In this document: positions 18,048 to 27,972 of the stretch, piece after piece
Layout of the letters: the number at the start of each line of letters is the position of its first letter
How positions within the stretch are numbered: the stretch's first letter is position 1
Assembly: GCF_019104945.1 (NCBI RefSeq)
Contig: NZ_JAHRWW010000001.1
Span: forward strand, 1-64,000
Origin: Thermomonas sp.
Lineage (GTDB): Bacteria > Pseudomonadota > Gammaproteobacteria > Xanthomonadales > Xanthomonadaceae
Direction: 5' to 3'
DNA: 64,000 nucleotides
Position numbers and translations under genes: made by a program
The notes under the pieces: model-generated
Seen by the model: the letters and a program-made list of their open reading frames with translations, nothing else
Database searches by the model: none
Told to the model about the DNA's origin: nothing

Positions 18048-19764
18048 CACCTGCCAGTTGCACCTGTTCGCGCGCGGGCAGCGCCGCTTGTGCTTGCTCC
18101 CATAATTCGGCCCATGCGGTCTCTGTTTGCCCTGCCAGCGCCCGCGCTTGCGCTTCTAGCACGGCACGCTCTTGTTGCGGCAACCCATAACCGCCTCCAT
18201 CAAGGCTCGCTGGCCACATCAGTAGAGCCGTTTTTGCCAGCACCGAGCGCACTTGCGTGCGCGCTCCATCGTCCACACGCGCATCCAATAAGCGCCGCTT
18301 AAGCACGTCACGCGCGCGCAGCTCGGCGCGCCGCTGCGCCGCTTCTTCTAACACCAAAAGGGCTGCGGTGGCACGTAGATCTCCGCGCCCAAGCCATGGT
18401 GCGCGCTGCATGGGGGAAAGCGCCAACCACTCTTCCACGCGCACTTGCGGCAGTCTCAGGACCTCGTGCGCCACCGTAAACAAGGCTTGGTAGTGCGCAT
18501 CCATTGGTTCAAAGTAATAGCCTTGCCGAACCGCTGCAGCACGATCTTCCAGCACCGCTGTCTCAACCAAACCCGCACGCGCAAGCCGCCTTAACAAACG
18601 GCGTGGAAAGACGCTGCGTAAATGAGCGCGGGCATAGCGCGGCAACGCATCGTGCAGCAGCTTCCACGTTTCTACCGCGCAGTTATTGCTGACAAAGTAA
18701 TAACGACCGTCATAGCTCCAATGCAGCTGCGCCGCGCGTGTGAGCAGCGCGCTTATCTCCTCCTGCGTCATGCGCAGTGGTAGCGATTGCAAGCCGCGTA
18801 GTTCGGTTTTGGTGTATTCGTCGATCACCTGATCGAGCGGCAGCAGAAACAGCCGCGACGGGTAGCGCCCGGTTAGCCCGCGCAGGCTGGAAATCTGCAC
18901 ATCCTCGACAAACGCGCGAAAGCTCAGCACCCGGTGATACTGCAGATCCAAGCGGCAATCGGGGCCAGGCGCCCGGCCGGGCGCGCAGATCACCAGCCGC
19001 AACATGCTATGCCCCCAGCGGCTCATCGGCGCAGCATTGCCTTCGGCCAGTAGATAATCCACCGCATACACCCGCTTCGGGTCTAACTGTTCAAGCTGCC
19101 CCGTTCGCCCCTCGGCGCGCATAAATACCAACCCTGGCGCGCAGGCCGCCGCAGCGGGCTGCCAGTTGAAATGCGCAGCGAAGAGGCGCGCCAACGCAGG
19201 TCGCCTGCAGGCGTACTCCGGATCAAGCAGAAACCACTCCAGATTCACCGCCACATATTCACGCGGATTGGTGAGCTCGTATTCATCCGGGCTACGGCCG
19301 GTAAATGGGTTGTGCGCACTGCGGCGCCCAAAGTGCAGCGGGCGCTGCTGCCAGCCGGCTAAATCCAGTAGGTGCGGGTTGTGCGAGAGCCCGCCCTGCG
19401 GCGAACGATCATAGACGTGTGCCAGTTCGTGCAGCAGCGCGCGCAGTGCAGGCGTGTCTTCTAACGACTGATGCGGCAACTGCCGCAGCAAATCACGCCG
19501 CAGGCTGATGCGGCCCGCCTGCGTGCGCCCGTGCACGTCGCTTGGAAGATCATCACTCCAGCGCAGCTGCAGACGTGCATCCAGCGTTTGCCGCCACCGC
19601 GGTGGTAGCCGGTGCAGTGCTTCTTTCAGTAAAGAGGCACTCGCTGCCCGCTCGGCTGGGGTTAAATCGGTTTGGTCAAATTGAAGCTGTGCCGCATTTG
19701 CTGGAACCACCGCCAGCACACACAGCGCAAGCAGCAGTTTCACTACGGCGCATCGCCAATGCAC
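17986..19764 (-). CDS. DUF4105 family periplasmic protein
   Basis: 592 residues. The N-terminal signal (VVKLLLALCVLAVVPANA) suggests export. The middle holds LLHELAHVYDRSPQG, a zinc-protease-like HELAH motif (about residue 112), followed by the DUF4105 core with WGHSMLRLVIC and YYFVSNNCAVETWKLL (His and Cys positions of an NlpC-like fold). The C-terminal 150 residues are helical. The start is ambiguous: GTG at 19764 (GAGGGG close upstream) or GTG at 19743, which gives a cleaner signal peptide. A DUF2388 gene lies eight bases upstream in the same direction. Exact function is unknown. Confidence 0.78.
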   Translation of the reverse strand: MHWRCAVVKLLLALCVLAVVPANAAQLQFDQTDLTPAERAASASLLKEALHRLPPRWRQTLDARLQLRWSDDLPSDVHGRTQAGRISLRRDLLRQLPHQSLEDTPALRALLHELAHVYDRSPQGGLSHNPHLLDLAGWQQRPLHFGRRSAHNPFTGRSPDEYELTNPREYVAVNLEWFLLDPEYACRRPALARLFAAHFNWQPAAAACAPGLVFMRAEGRTGQLEQLDPKRVYAVDYLLAEGNAAPMSRWGHSMLRLVICAPGRAPGPDCRLDLQYHRVLSFRAFVEDVQISSLRGLTGRYPSRLFLLPLDQVIDEYTKTELRGLQSLPLRMTQEEISALLTRAAQLHWSYDGRYYFVSNNCAVETWKLLHDALPRYARAHLRSVFPRRLLRRLARAGLVETAVLEDRAAAVRQGYYFEPMDAHYQALFTVAHEVLRLPQVRVEEWLALSPMQRAPWLGRGDLRATAALLVLEEAAQRRAELRARDVLKRRLLDARVDDGARTQVRSVLAKTALLMWPASLDGGGYGLPQQERAVLEAQARALAGQTETAWAELWEQAQAALPAREQVQLAGVTQNLEVLGARLRVLADKPQ

Positions 19765-19771
19765 AAGCCCC

Positions 19772-20059
19772 TCAGCGGGCGAGGATGGCCTGCGCTAGCT
19801 GCATATCGCTTGCGCGCCGCGCATCCACGCTACGTTCGCGCAGCAAGCGCAAAGCGGCCTCTAAACACGCACTGCGAATCTGCCCCGCACTGGCCACAAA
19901 GCCAGCAGCATCGCTACGCGCTTGCAACACCACCTTGTCATCACCCGACGTGCTTCCAGACGTTGCAGAACCGGCGGAAGACGCGCTAGAAGCAAAGCTA
20001 CTGGCAACTACAGGCGCACTCAAAATGAGTAAAGCGGCAACGATCAACACATGGCGCAT
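19772..20059 (-). CDS. Small secreted protein, DUF2388-like
   Basis: 95 residues: a signal peptide (MRHVLIVAALLILSAPVVASS), a Ser/Gly-rich stretch, then ARSDAAGFVASAGQIRSACLEAALRLLRE ending DMQLAQAILAR. This pattern is that of DUF2388, a small exported family of unknown role. It is probably co-transcribed with the DUF4105 gene. Confidence 0.7.
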   Translation of the reverse strand: MRHVLIVAALLILSAPVVASSFASSASSAGSATSGSTSGDDKVVLQARSDAAGFVASAGQIRSACLEAALRLLRERSVDARRASDMQLAQAILAR

Positions 20060-20127
20060 AAGGCTGGGAAATTATTGTTTCGGGCGGCTCAGCATAACGG
20101 CTGCACGCAAGCGCCGCATGAACGCAC

Positions 20128-21513
20128 TTACAAGTCCAATAATTTCCCCGGATTCATCAACCCATTCGGATCCAATACGGCTTTGATTCCGCGCATCACC
20201 GCAATTTCTTCCGCACTACGCGTGCAGCTCAAATAGGGCTTTTTTACTAAGCCGATGCCATGCTCGGCGGAAATGCTGCCGCCATGCGTCTGCAGTACCT
20301 GCGCCAAGAGCTTGGTCACACGCTCGCAGTCGGCCACGAAGGCGTCTTGCGCTAAATCATCCGGCTTCAAAATATTGATGTGCAGATTGCCATCGCCGAT
20401 ATGGCCAAACCACACCACTTCAAAATGCGGGTATTCGCGGCCTAAGAGCGCTTGGGTTTCGGCAAGGAAGGCGGGCATCGCTGAAATACGCACCGAAACA
20501 TCATTTTTGTACGGCACATACTTCGCCACGCTTTCGGTAATGCCTTCACGCAGCCGCCATAGCTGCGCGGCCTGCGCGTCGCTGGCGCTAATCACACCAT
20601 CGCTCACCAGCCCCTGTTCCATGCAGGCCTCAAACGCCGCCAGTGCCTCGGCTTCACTAGCCTCATCGCTGGCAAATTCGGTAACCACGTAAAACGGATA
20701 GGTTTCCGTGAACGGAGCCTGCGCGCCGTGTGCCAGTACATGCTTCAGCGCGACATCGGTCAAGAACTCAAACGCCTGCAGCTGCAGGTGCCCGCGGAAG
20801 TTGGCAAACACCTGCATTAAGGCTTCAAACGAGGGCAGCGCCAGCAGCATCACGTTTGTCGGTGGCGCTGGGTCGGTGAGTTTAAGCGTGGCTTCAACAA
20901 TCAAACCAAGCGTGCCCTCCGAGGCAATCGCAAGGTGTTTAAGGTCATACCCACTGGAGTTCTTCACCAGTGCGCGCCCCACTTCCAACAACTCGCCGGT
21001 GCCGGTCACAAGCTTCAATCCCGCGATCCACTCGCGGGTATTGCCATAGCGCAGCACGCGAATGCCGCCGGCATTAGTGGCGATATTGCCGCCAATACTG
21101 CAGCTGCCACGTGCGGCAAAATCCACCGGGTACTGCAGGCCATGTTCACGCGCCGCATCATGCACCGCCTGCAGCGCGATCCCCGGCTGTACGGTGAGAG
21201 TGCGGTCCACCGCGTCAAAGCCCAGCACCTTATTCATGCGCTCAAAACTCACCACCAGCTCACCGTTTGCGGCCACCGCGCCACCCGACAAGCCAGTGCG
21301 CCCCCCCGAAGGCACCACCGCCACGGCTTCTGCATTCGCCCAGCGCACCAGCGCCTGCACGTGCTCGATGGTGTCTGGCAGCGCTATGGCTAGCGGCGCG
21401 GGAGCCCAGCGGCGGGTCCAGTCGCGGCCATAGTGCTCAAGATCACTTGGCTCTGTGAGCAAGCGCACATGGGGGAAAGCGCTACGAAGACGTGCAAGCC
21501 GTGTCTGAGTCAT
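20128..21513 (-). CDS. FAD-binding oxidase, probable D-2-hydroxyglutarate dehydrogenase
   Basis: 461 residues of the FAD_binding_4 plus FAD-oxidase_C (GlcD/DLD) family. Seen: PSGGRTGLSGGAVA and GGNIATNAGGIRVLRYGNTREW (FAD site), the C-terminal HIGDGNLHIN metal-site motif and SAEHGIGLVKKPYL. It is divergent from serA. In other proteobacteria a D-2-hydroxyglutarate dehydrogenase is paired with SerA, because SerA reduces 2-oxoglutarate to D-2-hydroxyglutarate; that is the basis for the specific call, and D-lactate dehydrogenase is the alternative. The start at 21513 (MTQTRLARL) is chosen; an extension to 21663 would overlap serA. Confidence 0.85.
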   Translation of the reverse strand: MTQTRLARLRSAFPHVRLLTEPSDLEHYGRDWTRRWAPAPLAIALPDTIEHVQALVRWANAEAVAVVPSGGRTGLSGGAVAANGELVVSFERMNKVLGFDAVDRTLTVQPGIALQAVHDAAREHGLQYPVDFAARGSCSIGGNIATNAGGIRVLRYGNTREWIAGLKLVTGTGELLEVGRALVKNSSGYDLKHLAIASEGTLGLIVEATLKLTDPAPPTNVMLLALPSFEALMQVFANFRGHLQLQAFEFLTDVALKHVLAHGAQAPFTETYPFYVVTEFASDEASEAEALAAFEACMEQGLVSDGVISASDAQAAQLWRLREGITESVAKYVPYKNDVSVRISAMPAFLAETQALLGREYPHFEVVWFGHIGDGNLHINILKPDDLAQDAFVADCERVTKLLAQVLQTHGGSISAEHGIGLVKKPYLSCTRSAEEIAVMRGIKAVLDPNGLMNPGKLLDL

Positions 21514-21625
21514 GGATGGTTCCGGAGGCATAAGCGGCGGAGAAAAATTTATATTGCAGCGCACAATAAACGGGATTTTTCTGGCATAGTCAAATCCCTC
21601 CTTACTGCAGCTGATGGACTTGATC

Positions 21626-22867
21626 ATGTCACCGAAGAAGACCTCGTTCCCAAAACAAGACATCCGCGTTTTGCTGCTGGAAGGGGTGAGTCAAAATGCG
21701 GTGGACACCTTCAAAGCCGCCGGTTACAGCCAGATTGAATACCACACCAAGGCGCTCCCCGAAGATGAGCTAAAAGCGCGCATTGCTGAAGCCCACATCA
21801 TCGGCCTGCGTTCACGCACCCAGCTCACCGCGGATGTATTGGCCGAAGCCAAGCGCCTGATCGCGATCGGCTGCTTCTGCATCGGCACCAACCAAGTGGA
21901 CCTTGAAACCGCCGAACTGGCCGGCATTCCGGTCTTCAACGCGCCCTATTCCAATACCCGCAGCGTGGCCGAACTGGTGGTGGCGCAGGCGGTGATGCTG
22001 GCGCGCGGCATTCCGCAGAAAAATGCGCAGTGCCACCGCGGTGGTTGGTCGAAAGCGGCAACCGGTAGCCACGAGGTGCGCGGCAAGACGCTGGGCATCA
22101 TCGGCTATGGCCATATCGGCACCCAAGTAGGCGTGCTGGCCGAGGCGCTGGGCATGCACGTGATTTATCACGATATCGAATCCAAACTCTCGCTGGGCAA
22201 TGCGCAGGCGGCAAACGGCCTCGACGACCTGCTTGCGCGTGCGGATATCGTCACCCTGCACGTTCCGGAAACGCCTTCTACACAGTGGATGATCGGCGCC
22301 GAGCAGATTGCAAAGATGAAGCCTGGCGCGCATCTCATCAATGCCGCGCGCGGCACCGTGGTGGTGATCGAAGCGTTGGCCGAGGCCATTCAGTCCGGCC
22401 ATTTGGGCGGCGCGGCGGTGGATGTATTCCCCACCGAGCCGAAGGCCAATGGTGATGAATTTTTGTCGCCGCTGCGCGGGCTAGACAACGTGATCCTTAC
22501 CCCGCATATCGGTGGCAGCACGCTGGAAGCGCAGGACAATATCGGCGTGGAAGTCGCGGCCAAACTGGTGCGCTATAGCGATAACGGCAGCACGCTGTCG
22601 TCGGTCAATTTCCCCGAAGTCACCCTGCCCGAGCACGAAGGCAGCCTGCGTCTGTTGCATATCCATCGCAACGTGCCGGGTGTGTTATCGAAGATCAACG
22701 AAATCTTCAGCCGTCATGCACTGAATATCGACGGCCAGTTCCTGCGCACCGACCCTAAACTGGGCTATGTGGTGATTGATGTGAGCGCTAGCGAAGCGCA
22801 GGTGCATACGATTCGGGAAGAGCTAGCCGCGATCGAAGGAACCCTGCGCACCCGCGTCTTGTACTAA
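21626..22867 (+). CDS. serA: D-3-phosphoglycerate dehydrogenase
   Basis: 413 residues; first step of serine synthesis. Seen: GRSxTQ-like LRSRTQLTADVLAEAKRL, the NAD-binding GKTLGIIGYGHIGTQVGVLAEALGM, the catalytic Arg in NAARGTVV, Glu, and His in LTPHIGGST, then a C-terminal ACT domain (about 338-413, LRLLHIHRNVPGVLSKINEI) for serine feedback. Length matches E. coli SerA (410). An in-frame ATG at 21614 is the alternative start; neither has a strong Shine-Dalgarno. The 112-base space shared with the divergent FAD oxidase contains an A/T-rich stretch and the inverted repeat GGGATTT/AAATCCC (21581-21597 region). Confidence 0.95.
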   Translation: MSPKKTSFPKQDIRVLLLEGVSQNAVDTFKAAGYSQIEYHTKALPEDELKARIAEAHIIGLRSRTQLTADVLAEAKRLIAIGCFCIGTNQVDLETAELAGIPVFNAPYSNTRSVAELVVAQAVMLARGIPQKNAQCHRGGWSKAATGSHEVRGKTLGIIGYGHIGTQVGVLAEALGMHVIYHDIESKLSLGNAQAANGLDDLLARADIVTLHVPETPSTQWMIGAEQIAKMKPGAHLINAARGTVVVIEALAEAIQSGHLGGAAVDVFPTEPKANGDEFLSPLRGLDNVILTPHIGGSTLEAQDNIGVEVAAKLVRYSDNGSTLSSVNFPEVTLPEHEGSLRLLHIHRNVPGVLSKINEIFSRHALNIDGQFLRTDPKLGYVVIDVSASEAQVHTIREELAAIEGTLRTRVLY

Positions 22868-22881
22868 GGATAGGCGGTACT

Positions 22882-25689
22882 TTAATCGCCACACACCCAA
22901 TTACGGCCAGAACTCTTGGCCGTATAAAGCGCCATATCGGCGCGGGTCAGCACGGCATCAAACTCTTCATCCCGCAGTGTTGAGGCCGCCGCGCCAATGC
23001 TGACGGTGACAATCGCCAAGTCTTTGCGTCCGTGATGCGGAATAGCCAAGGCTTCCACGGCTTTGCGAATGCCTTCTGCAACAGGCAAAGCCGCGGCGAG
23101 ATTGTGCCGAGGCAATAACACCACAAACTCCTCACCGCCATAACGCGCAACAAGCGCCTCTTCCGCCTGCACACTGGCACGCAGCGTTTGCGCCACGCTG
23201 CGCAGCACTTCATCACCCGCGGCGTGGCCATGGGTATCGTTATAGGGCTTGAAATAATCCACGTCGATCATCAGCACAGCCAAGCTTCCTGACCCAGTTT
23301 GCACCGCCGCCCACGCCTGCTGGCAGGCATCGTGAAAAGCGCGCCGGTTCGCAATTCCAGTCAATGTATCCGTGCTCGCAAGCTCAGCCAAACGCCGATT
23401 AGCCTCCTGTAACTCGCTCGTGCGCAGCCGAACCTCTCGCTCTAATTCATATTTACGCGCCACCAAACGCCGCACGCGCCAGCGCAGCAGCAGCGTAATC
23501 GCCGCCCCTAGCATTACCAGCAACGCAAAGACGCCGAGCAGCCTCACCCAACCCAACTGATACCAGCGCGGCAGTACGCTAAACGTCACGCGTGCGGGGG
23601 TCTTCCCCTCCGCACCCGGTAAACACGCCCGCACTTCAAACAAATAACGGCCCGGTGGAAGCTGCGCGAAACTCACGCCGCGCTCGGTTGTTTCCTGCGA
23701 CCACGCTTTTGTAATGGGGAGTATCCGATAGCGAAAACGAAGTGCTTGTGGGTTTTGCAAATTGGCCGCCACAAACCGAATTTGGATGGCGTCGCCGAAT
23801 GCAAATTTTTGCCCCTCTTGCGCTTGTTTGACCTCAGCACTTGAAACCGACAGCACCTCAACCTGTGGTGGTGTTTGCGGCGCTGAAGCAGGCACCAAAC
23901 TACCAATACGCACTTGCCCAAGTGCCGCAATGGCCACACGGTTTGCATTTACCGCAGCGATCGACGGCGTTCCAATTTGGCTTGGTGGCACGCCTTCTTC
24001 TTGCTCTACCCCACCGGCAAACTGCTCCCATGCGGGCACCCTCTGCCCTGCGCGAAGGGCGTTGTACAGCCTCTGCTCATTGACCCGCGCCTTTCCTTTA
24101 CGACCGATCTGCCACAGGTTTCCAGCCGCATCACGCCACAGCAGCCAAGCCCCAGAAAGCGCAGGCTGCACATAGCGCTGTCCGTCTTGCATCAGCAGCA
24201 CCAAATTTTTTGCCTGTAGCAACCACGCGTAATTCGGGCTGTTCGCCAGTAGCGCATCCACTTCCCCGTGCTGATCCACCGCGTGCCATCCATCGCGATC
24301 AACCCGTGCCACGCCGGTACCGCTGGCCAGCCAAACGCTACCATCACCCGCGTCTTGCATATAAAAAACGCTGGATAGCCGCTCTGGATCAAGCCGCTGA
24401 ACGCGTCGATCGACTACCCCATTGGTAAGATGAAACAACGTCTTGCGATTGAGCGCCCAGAGCCCGCCATCACTCGCCACGGCCAAGGATTGCACTTCGT
24501 CCACGTCAGGCAAACGCTCCACGCGCCCACCTTGGTAGCGACACAAGCCCGTCTCGCCCCCAAGCCACAGCGTTTGCGGGGCTTGCCACGCAAGGCTTAG
24601 TAACATCTCACCGCACGGCGTTGACACGGGCTGTACGCGGCGGTCTTCATCCACCTTCAACAAACCATTGCCGTAGGTGGCCACCCAGGTTGTATTCGCA
24701 TCTTCCGTCGCCACGGATGCAATGAGTGTCGTTGGCAAACCATCGGCCGTTGTGATCCACTCCGAATCACTCAGTACAAACCGATGCAAACCGGTTCCCG
24801 CAGCCACCCAGACATTACCCACACTATCTTCCAGCAACGCCGTGATCATTTCGCCATGCAGGCGCCTGCTACCGGCGCGCCAATGGCCGTCGCGGCTGCG
24901 GATATAGATCCCGTTTGAATGGGTCGCCACCCAAAGCTCACCATTGCGGAGCAGCAATAATTTTCGAATGCGCTTTGCCGGGCCTTCGCTCGGCCCTTCT
25001 CGCCCTTCTGCAGACAGTGCGCGCAGGGTATAGCCCCCTAGCCAAAGCGTTCCATGAGCATCGCGCTGCATGCTCGTTACCAGTTGTCCGGGGGCATCGA
25101 GTGATCGCCGTTGCCAGCCTTGCGCACCGCGCCAGACAAAGACCCCTCCTTCATTGACCGCAAGCAGCCCTTTATCACCCACATCAACCGCGATGTCATA
25201 TGCGCCAAAGCGATCTGGGCTTCCTAGACGCACCAAACCGTGCACAGGATCGAAACGATAAACACCCGTCCTCGCTGCCAGATAGACCGCTCCACCAATC
25301 CAGCGTAAACGCCGAATCTGCGCATCCTGCTCTGGCAGTGTCGCCACCACCTGCAAGGTACCGTTCTGCCGCCACAGCAGCGTATTCGCACTGGCTACCC
25401 ATAACCGGCCACGGGGGTCTACCAATAAATCGTTGACAGCAAAGGGCTGCGCAGAAAACCCTTTTTCTTCATACCAGGTCAGCCCATCAAAGCGAATCAA
25501 GCCCGACTCGCTGCCCACCCAAAGAAAACCGTCGGGTGTTTGCGCCAATGCCGTACTTCCACGCACTCGCGCATCTTCATACACCCCCGCCCAGCGCGCG
25601 AAGTGCCCAGACGCATGTACCGGGGCTGCGGCAAACCACAACCCTAACAACAACCACAGGTATGTTTGAATTACCCGCGGGCCAACCAC
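22882..25689 (-). CDS. Beta-propeller sensor diguanylate cyclase
   Basis: 935 residues. After a signal/anchor (about 8-27) come repeated Reg_prop blades of the type TPDGFLWVGSESGLIRFDG (about 45-590), a Y_Y_Y domain (LRFRYRILPITKAWS to PPGRYLFEV), one membrane helix (about 725-745), a coiled coil (ELEREVRLRTSELQEANRRLAEL) and a GGDEF domain with intact YGGEEF near 850. A periplasmic sensor feeding a cytoplasmic cyclic di-GMP synthase is the family expectation. There is no EAL domain. GTG at 25689 is the best start and overlaps the end of the NUDIX gene by 19 bases. It converges on serA. Confidence 0.9.
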   Translation of the reverse strand: MVGPRVIQTYLWLLLGLWFAAAPVHASGHFARWAGVYEDARVRGSTALAQTPDGFLWVGSESGLIRFDGLTWYEEKGFSAQPFAVNDLLVDPRGRLWVASANTLLWRQNGTLQVVATLPEQDAQIRRLRWIGGAVYLAARTGVYRFDPVHGLVRLGSPDRFGAYDIAVDVGDKGLLAVNEGGVFVWRGAQGWQRRSLDAPGQLVTSMQRDAHGTLWLGGYTLRALSAEGREGPSEGPAKRIRKLLLLRNGELWVATHSNGIYIRSRDGHWRAGSRRLHGEMITALLEDSVGNVWVAAGTGLHRFVLSDSEWITTADGLPTTLIASVATEDANTTWVATYGNGLLKVDEDRRVQPVSTPCGEMLLSLAWQAPQTLWLGGETGLCRYQGGRVERLPDVDEVQSLAVASDGGLWALNRKTLFHLTNGVVDRRVQRLDPERLSSVFYMQDAGDGSVWLASGTGVARVDRDGWHAVDQHGEVDALLANSPNYAWLLQAKNLVLLMQDGQRYVQPALSGAWLLWRDAAGNLWQIGRKGKARVNEQRLYNALRAGQRVPAWEQFAGGVEQEEGVPPSQIGTPSIAAVNANRVAIAALGQVRIGSLVPASAPQTPPQVEVLSVSSAEVKQAQEGQKFAFGDAIQIRFVAANLQNPQALRFRYRILPITKAWSQETTERGVSFAQLPPGRYLFEVRACLPGAEGKTPARVTFSVLPRWYQLGWVRLLGVFALLVMLGAAITLLLRWRVRRLVARKYELEREVRLRTSELQEANRRLAELASTDTLTGIANRRAFHDACQQAWAAVQTGSGSLAVLMIDVDYFKPYNDTHGHAAGDEVLRSVAQTLRASVQAEEALVARYGGEEFVVLLPRHNLAAALPVAEGIRKAVEALAIPHHGRKDLAIVTVSIGAAASTLRDEEFDAVLTRADMALYTAKSSGRNWVCGD

Positions 25690-26216
25690 TTGCCCGCCAT
25701 CCGCCGCACGGAAGGGTCAGTCGCCGCGTTTTGCGCCAACTCGTCAATAGTGCGCCACGCAAGATCCAGCGACTCTTCGCTCACCGTATAGGCCTCATCT
25801 TCACCCACATGCACCACATAGCGCACGTCATAATGCCAGTGCTCTGGCACCCCTTTATGCTCTGGAATACGGTGGCGATCCAAATCAAAAATTTGATTGA
25901 CCACCGTCAGTCCCTGCAACCCCGACTCTTCCTGCGCTTCACGCAGCGCTGCCAAGTGTAATTCACATTGGCCATCGGCATGCCCACCCAGCTGCAGCCA
26001 TAGACCCAACTTGCGGTGATGGGTCAATAACACGCGCGCACCATCGGCGCTCACCAGCCAGCATGACGCGGTGAAATGCCCCGCCAAGCGTTCGCGCACA
26101 AATGGGTTTTCTGTATCCGTCAGCAGCTCTTGAAACAGAGCAACAACATCGGCTTCTCCCGGCCAACGCACGGCATAGTCTTGAAAATCAGCCGCCAAAG
26201 CAGGGATTGCGTGCAT
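25671..26216 (-). CDS. NUDIX hydrolase
   Basis: 181 residues. The Nudix box is GHADGQCELHLAALREAQEE followed by SGL; the first glutamate of the canonical GX5EX7REUXEEXGU is a cysteine, a variation common in this GGHADG-type branch, while the metal-binding REAQEES core is intact. The substrate is unknown. The start at 26216 has GGAAGGAA a few bases upstream and is preferred to the ATG seven codons earlier. The next gene, a diguanylate cyclase, overlaps its 3' end, so the two are probably co-expressed. Confidence 0.88.
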   Translation of the reverse strand: MHAIPALAADFQDYAVRWPGEADVVALFQELLTDTENPFVRERLAGHFTASCWLVSADGARVLLTHHRKLGLWLQLGGHADGQCELHLAALREAQEESGLQGLTVVNQIFDLDRHRIPEHKGVPEHWHYDVRYVVHVGEDEAYTVSEESLDLAWRTIDELAQNAATDPSVRRMAGKWLARG

Positions 26217-26369
26217 ATGGGTTCCTTCCAACTTCAATCATGAATGCGCCAATTATCCTCCTTCATGACCTGTGGTGCTTGTAACGAATACCCCTAAGCG
26301 TATAAGGTCGGCAGCTTATGGCCTGCTCACGGGCCGTTCACATAATTCGATAGATGGGGGATTTGCCTG

Positions 26370-27905
26370 ATGCTGTTCCAGCGAGTCAAGCCGCTCGATA
26401 AGATTCTCGAGACGGCCGAGAAAAAAGCACTTACCCGCCAGCTTGGCGCCTTTCAACTGACTCTGCTGGGGATCGGCGCCATCATCGGCACCGGCATCTT
26501 CGTGCTCACCGCTGAAGCGGGCCAAAAGGCCGGTCCGGCGATGATGCTGGCCTTCGTCATTGCGGCGGTGGTCTGCGCACTGGCCGCGCTGGCGTATTCC
26601 GAACTTGCCTCAATGGTGCCTGTGGCAGGCTCGGCTTATACCTACACTTACGCTGTGATGGGCGAAGCCATCGCGTGGACCGTGGGCTGGGCCTTGGTGC
26701 TGGAATACGCCGTGGCTGCAGGCGCGGTGGCGGTGGGTTGGTCGGGCTATATGAACGGCCTTTTGACCAGCGCAGGCCTTGATCTACCGCTCTACCTTAA
26801 AACCGGCCCGATGGACGGCGGCGCGTTCAACCTGCTCGCCTTCTTGATCTCGCTGGTCATCACCGGTTTGTTGGTGATTGGCACATCGAAGTCGGCCAAG
26901 GTCAACGCGGTGCTGGTGTTGATCAAAGTGATCGCGCTGACTGGCTTCATCATCGTTGCGGTGCCAGCGGTGAAAGACAGCAATTTTGAACCCTTCTTCC
27001 CCACCGGATGGGGCAGCCCGCTGGGCGGCATTGGTGTGCTGGGCGCGGCGGCGTCGATCTTCTTCGCCTATGTTGGCTTCGACGCGGTATCCACTGCGGC
27101 CGAAGAAACCAAAAACCCGAACCGCAACATCCCGATTGGCCTGATTGGTTCGCTCTTGGTCTGCACCGTGTTCTACCTGCTGGTGGGCTATGGCGCGGTA
27201 GGCGCGATTGGTTCGCAGCCGATGTTTAACGCCGCGGGCGTTGCCATTCATCCCGGCACGCCGGAAATGGCCGCTGCTTGCGCCGGCTCCGACGCACTGG
27301 TGTGCAGCAAAGAACCGCTGGCCCATGTCTTGAAGGTGATGGGTTTTGCCAGCTTCGGCAACCTGATTGGCCTTGCCGCGGCACTGGCGCTGCCGTCGGT
27401 GGTGTTGATGATGATCTACGGCCAGACCCGCATCTTCTTCACCATGTCGCGTGACGGCCTGTTGCCGGAAATTCTGTCCAAGGTGCACCCGAAGTTCCAC
27501 ACCCCGCACATCGTCACCATGATCACTGGCGTATTTGTGGCCCTGTTCGCCGCGATGTTCCCGGTGGGCATCTTGGCCGATATCTCCAACTCCGGCACGC
27601 TATTCGCCTTTATGGCAGTGTCGGCGGGTGTGCTGATTCTGCGTAAGCGCGACCCGAACCGCCGCCGCCCGTTCCGCACCCCGATGGCGTGGATCGTGTG
27701 CCCGCTGGCCATCCTAGGCTGCCTGCTGCTGTTCTTGAACCTGTCGATGTACACCATTGGCCTGTTCTTCGCTTGGGCGATCATTGGCCTCGTGGTTTAT
27801 GCGCTATACGGCTACCGCAAGAGCGAGCTAGCACGCGGTGTGGACCACCCGGGCGCGCCGAAGATGGGCGATGAACCCAACTTCCACGAAGGCCCGCAGG
27901 CCTAA
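26370..27905 (+). CDS. APC-family amino acid permease (cationic amino acid transporter type)
   Basis: 511 residues with about 12 hydrophobic segments. The unwound TM1 motif IGAIIGTGIFVLTAEAGQKAGPA and the TM6 region FFAYVGFDAVSTAAEETKNPNRNIPIG are classic for the CAT branch of the APC superfamily. It moves amino acids across the inner membrane, probably with protons; exact substrate unknown. An N-terminal cytoplasmic helix (KILETAEKKALTRQL) is typical. A strong intrinsic terminator follows within 30 bases, so it is a single-gene unit. Confidence 0.9.
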   Translation: MLFQRVKPLDKILETAEKKALTRQLGAFQLTLLGIGAIIGTGIFVLTAEAGQKAGPAMMLAFVIAAVVCALAALAYSELASMVPVAGSAYTYTYAVMGEAIAWTVGWALVLEYAVAAGAVAVGWSGYMNGLLTSAGLDLPLYLKTGPMDGGAFNLLAFLISLVITGLLVIGTSKSAKVNAVLVLIKVIALTGFIIVAVPAVKDSNFEPFFPTGWGSPLGGIGVLGAAASIFFAYVGFDAVSTAAEETKNPNRNIPIGLIGSLLVCTVFYLLVGYGAVGAIGSQPMFNAAGVAIHPGTPEMAAACAGSDALVCSKEPLAHVLKVMGFASFGNLIGLAAALALPSVVLMMIYGQTRIFFTMSRDGLLPEILSKVHPKFHTPHIVTMITGVFVALFAAMFPVGILADISNSGTLFAFMAVSAGVLILRKRDPNRRRPFRTPMAWIVCPLAILGCLLLFLNLSMYTIGLFFAWAIIGLVVYALYGYRKSELARGVDHPGAPKMGDEPNFHEGPQA

Positions 27906-27931
27906 GTCTCAACGTTCAATCGCGTGATGAG

Positions 27932-27957
27932 AAACCCGGCTTCGGCCGGGTTTTTCG
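27932..27957 (+). terminator. Intrinsic terminator after the amino acid permease
   Basis: Nine-base-pair stem AAACCCGGC/GCCGGGTTT (27932-27940 and 27945-27953) with a TTCG loop, running into a T tract. Confidence 0.92.
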
Positions 27958-27972
27958 TTATAATTTTTCGTT

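Noticed and set aside
25671-26216. NUDIX protein judged degenerate because its box lacks the first glutamate
   Set aside because: The GGHADG branch normally varies at this place and the metal-binding REAQEES core is intact.
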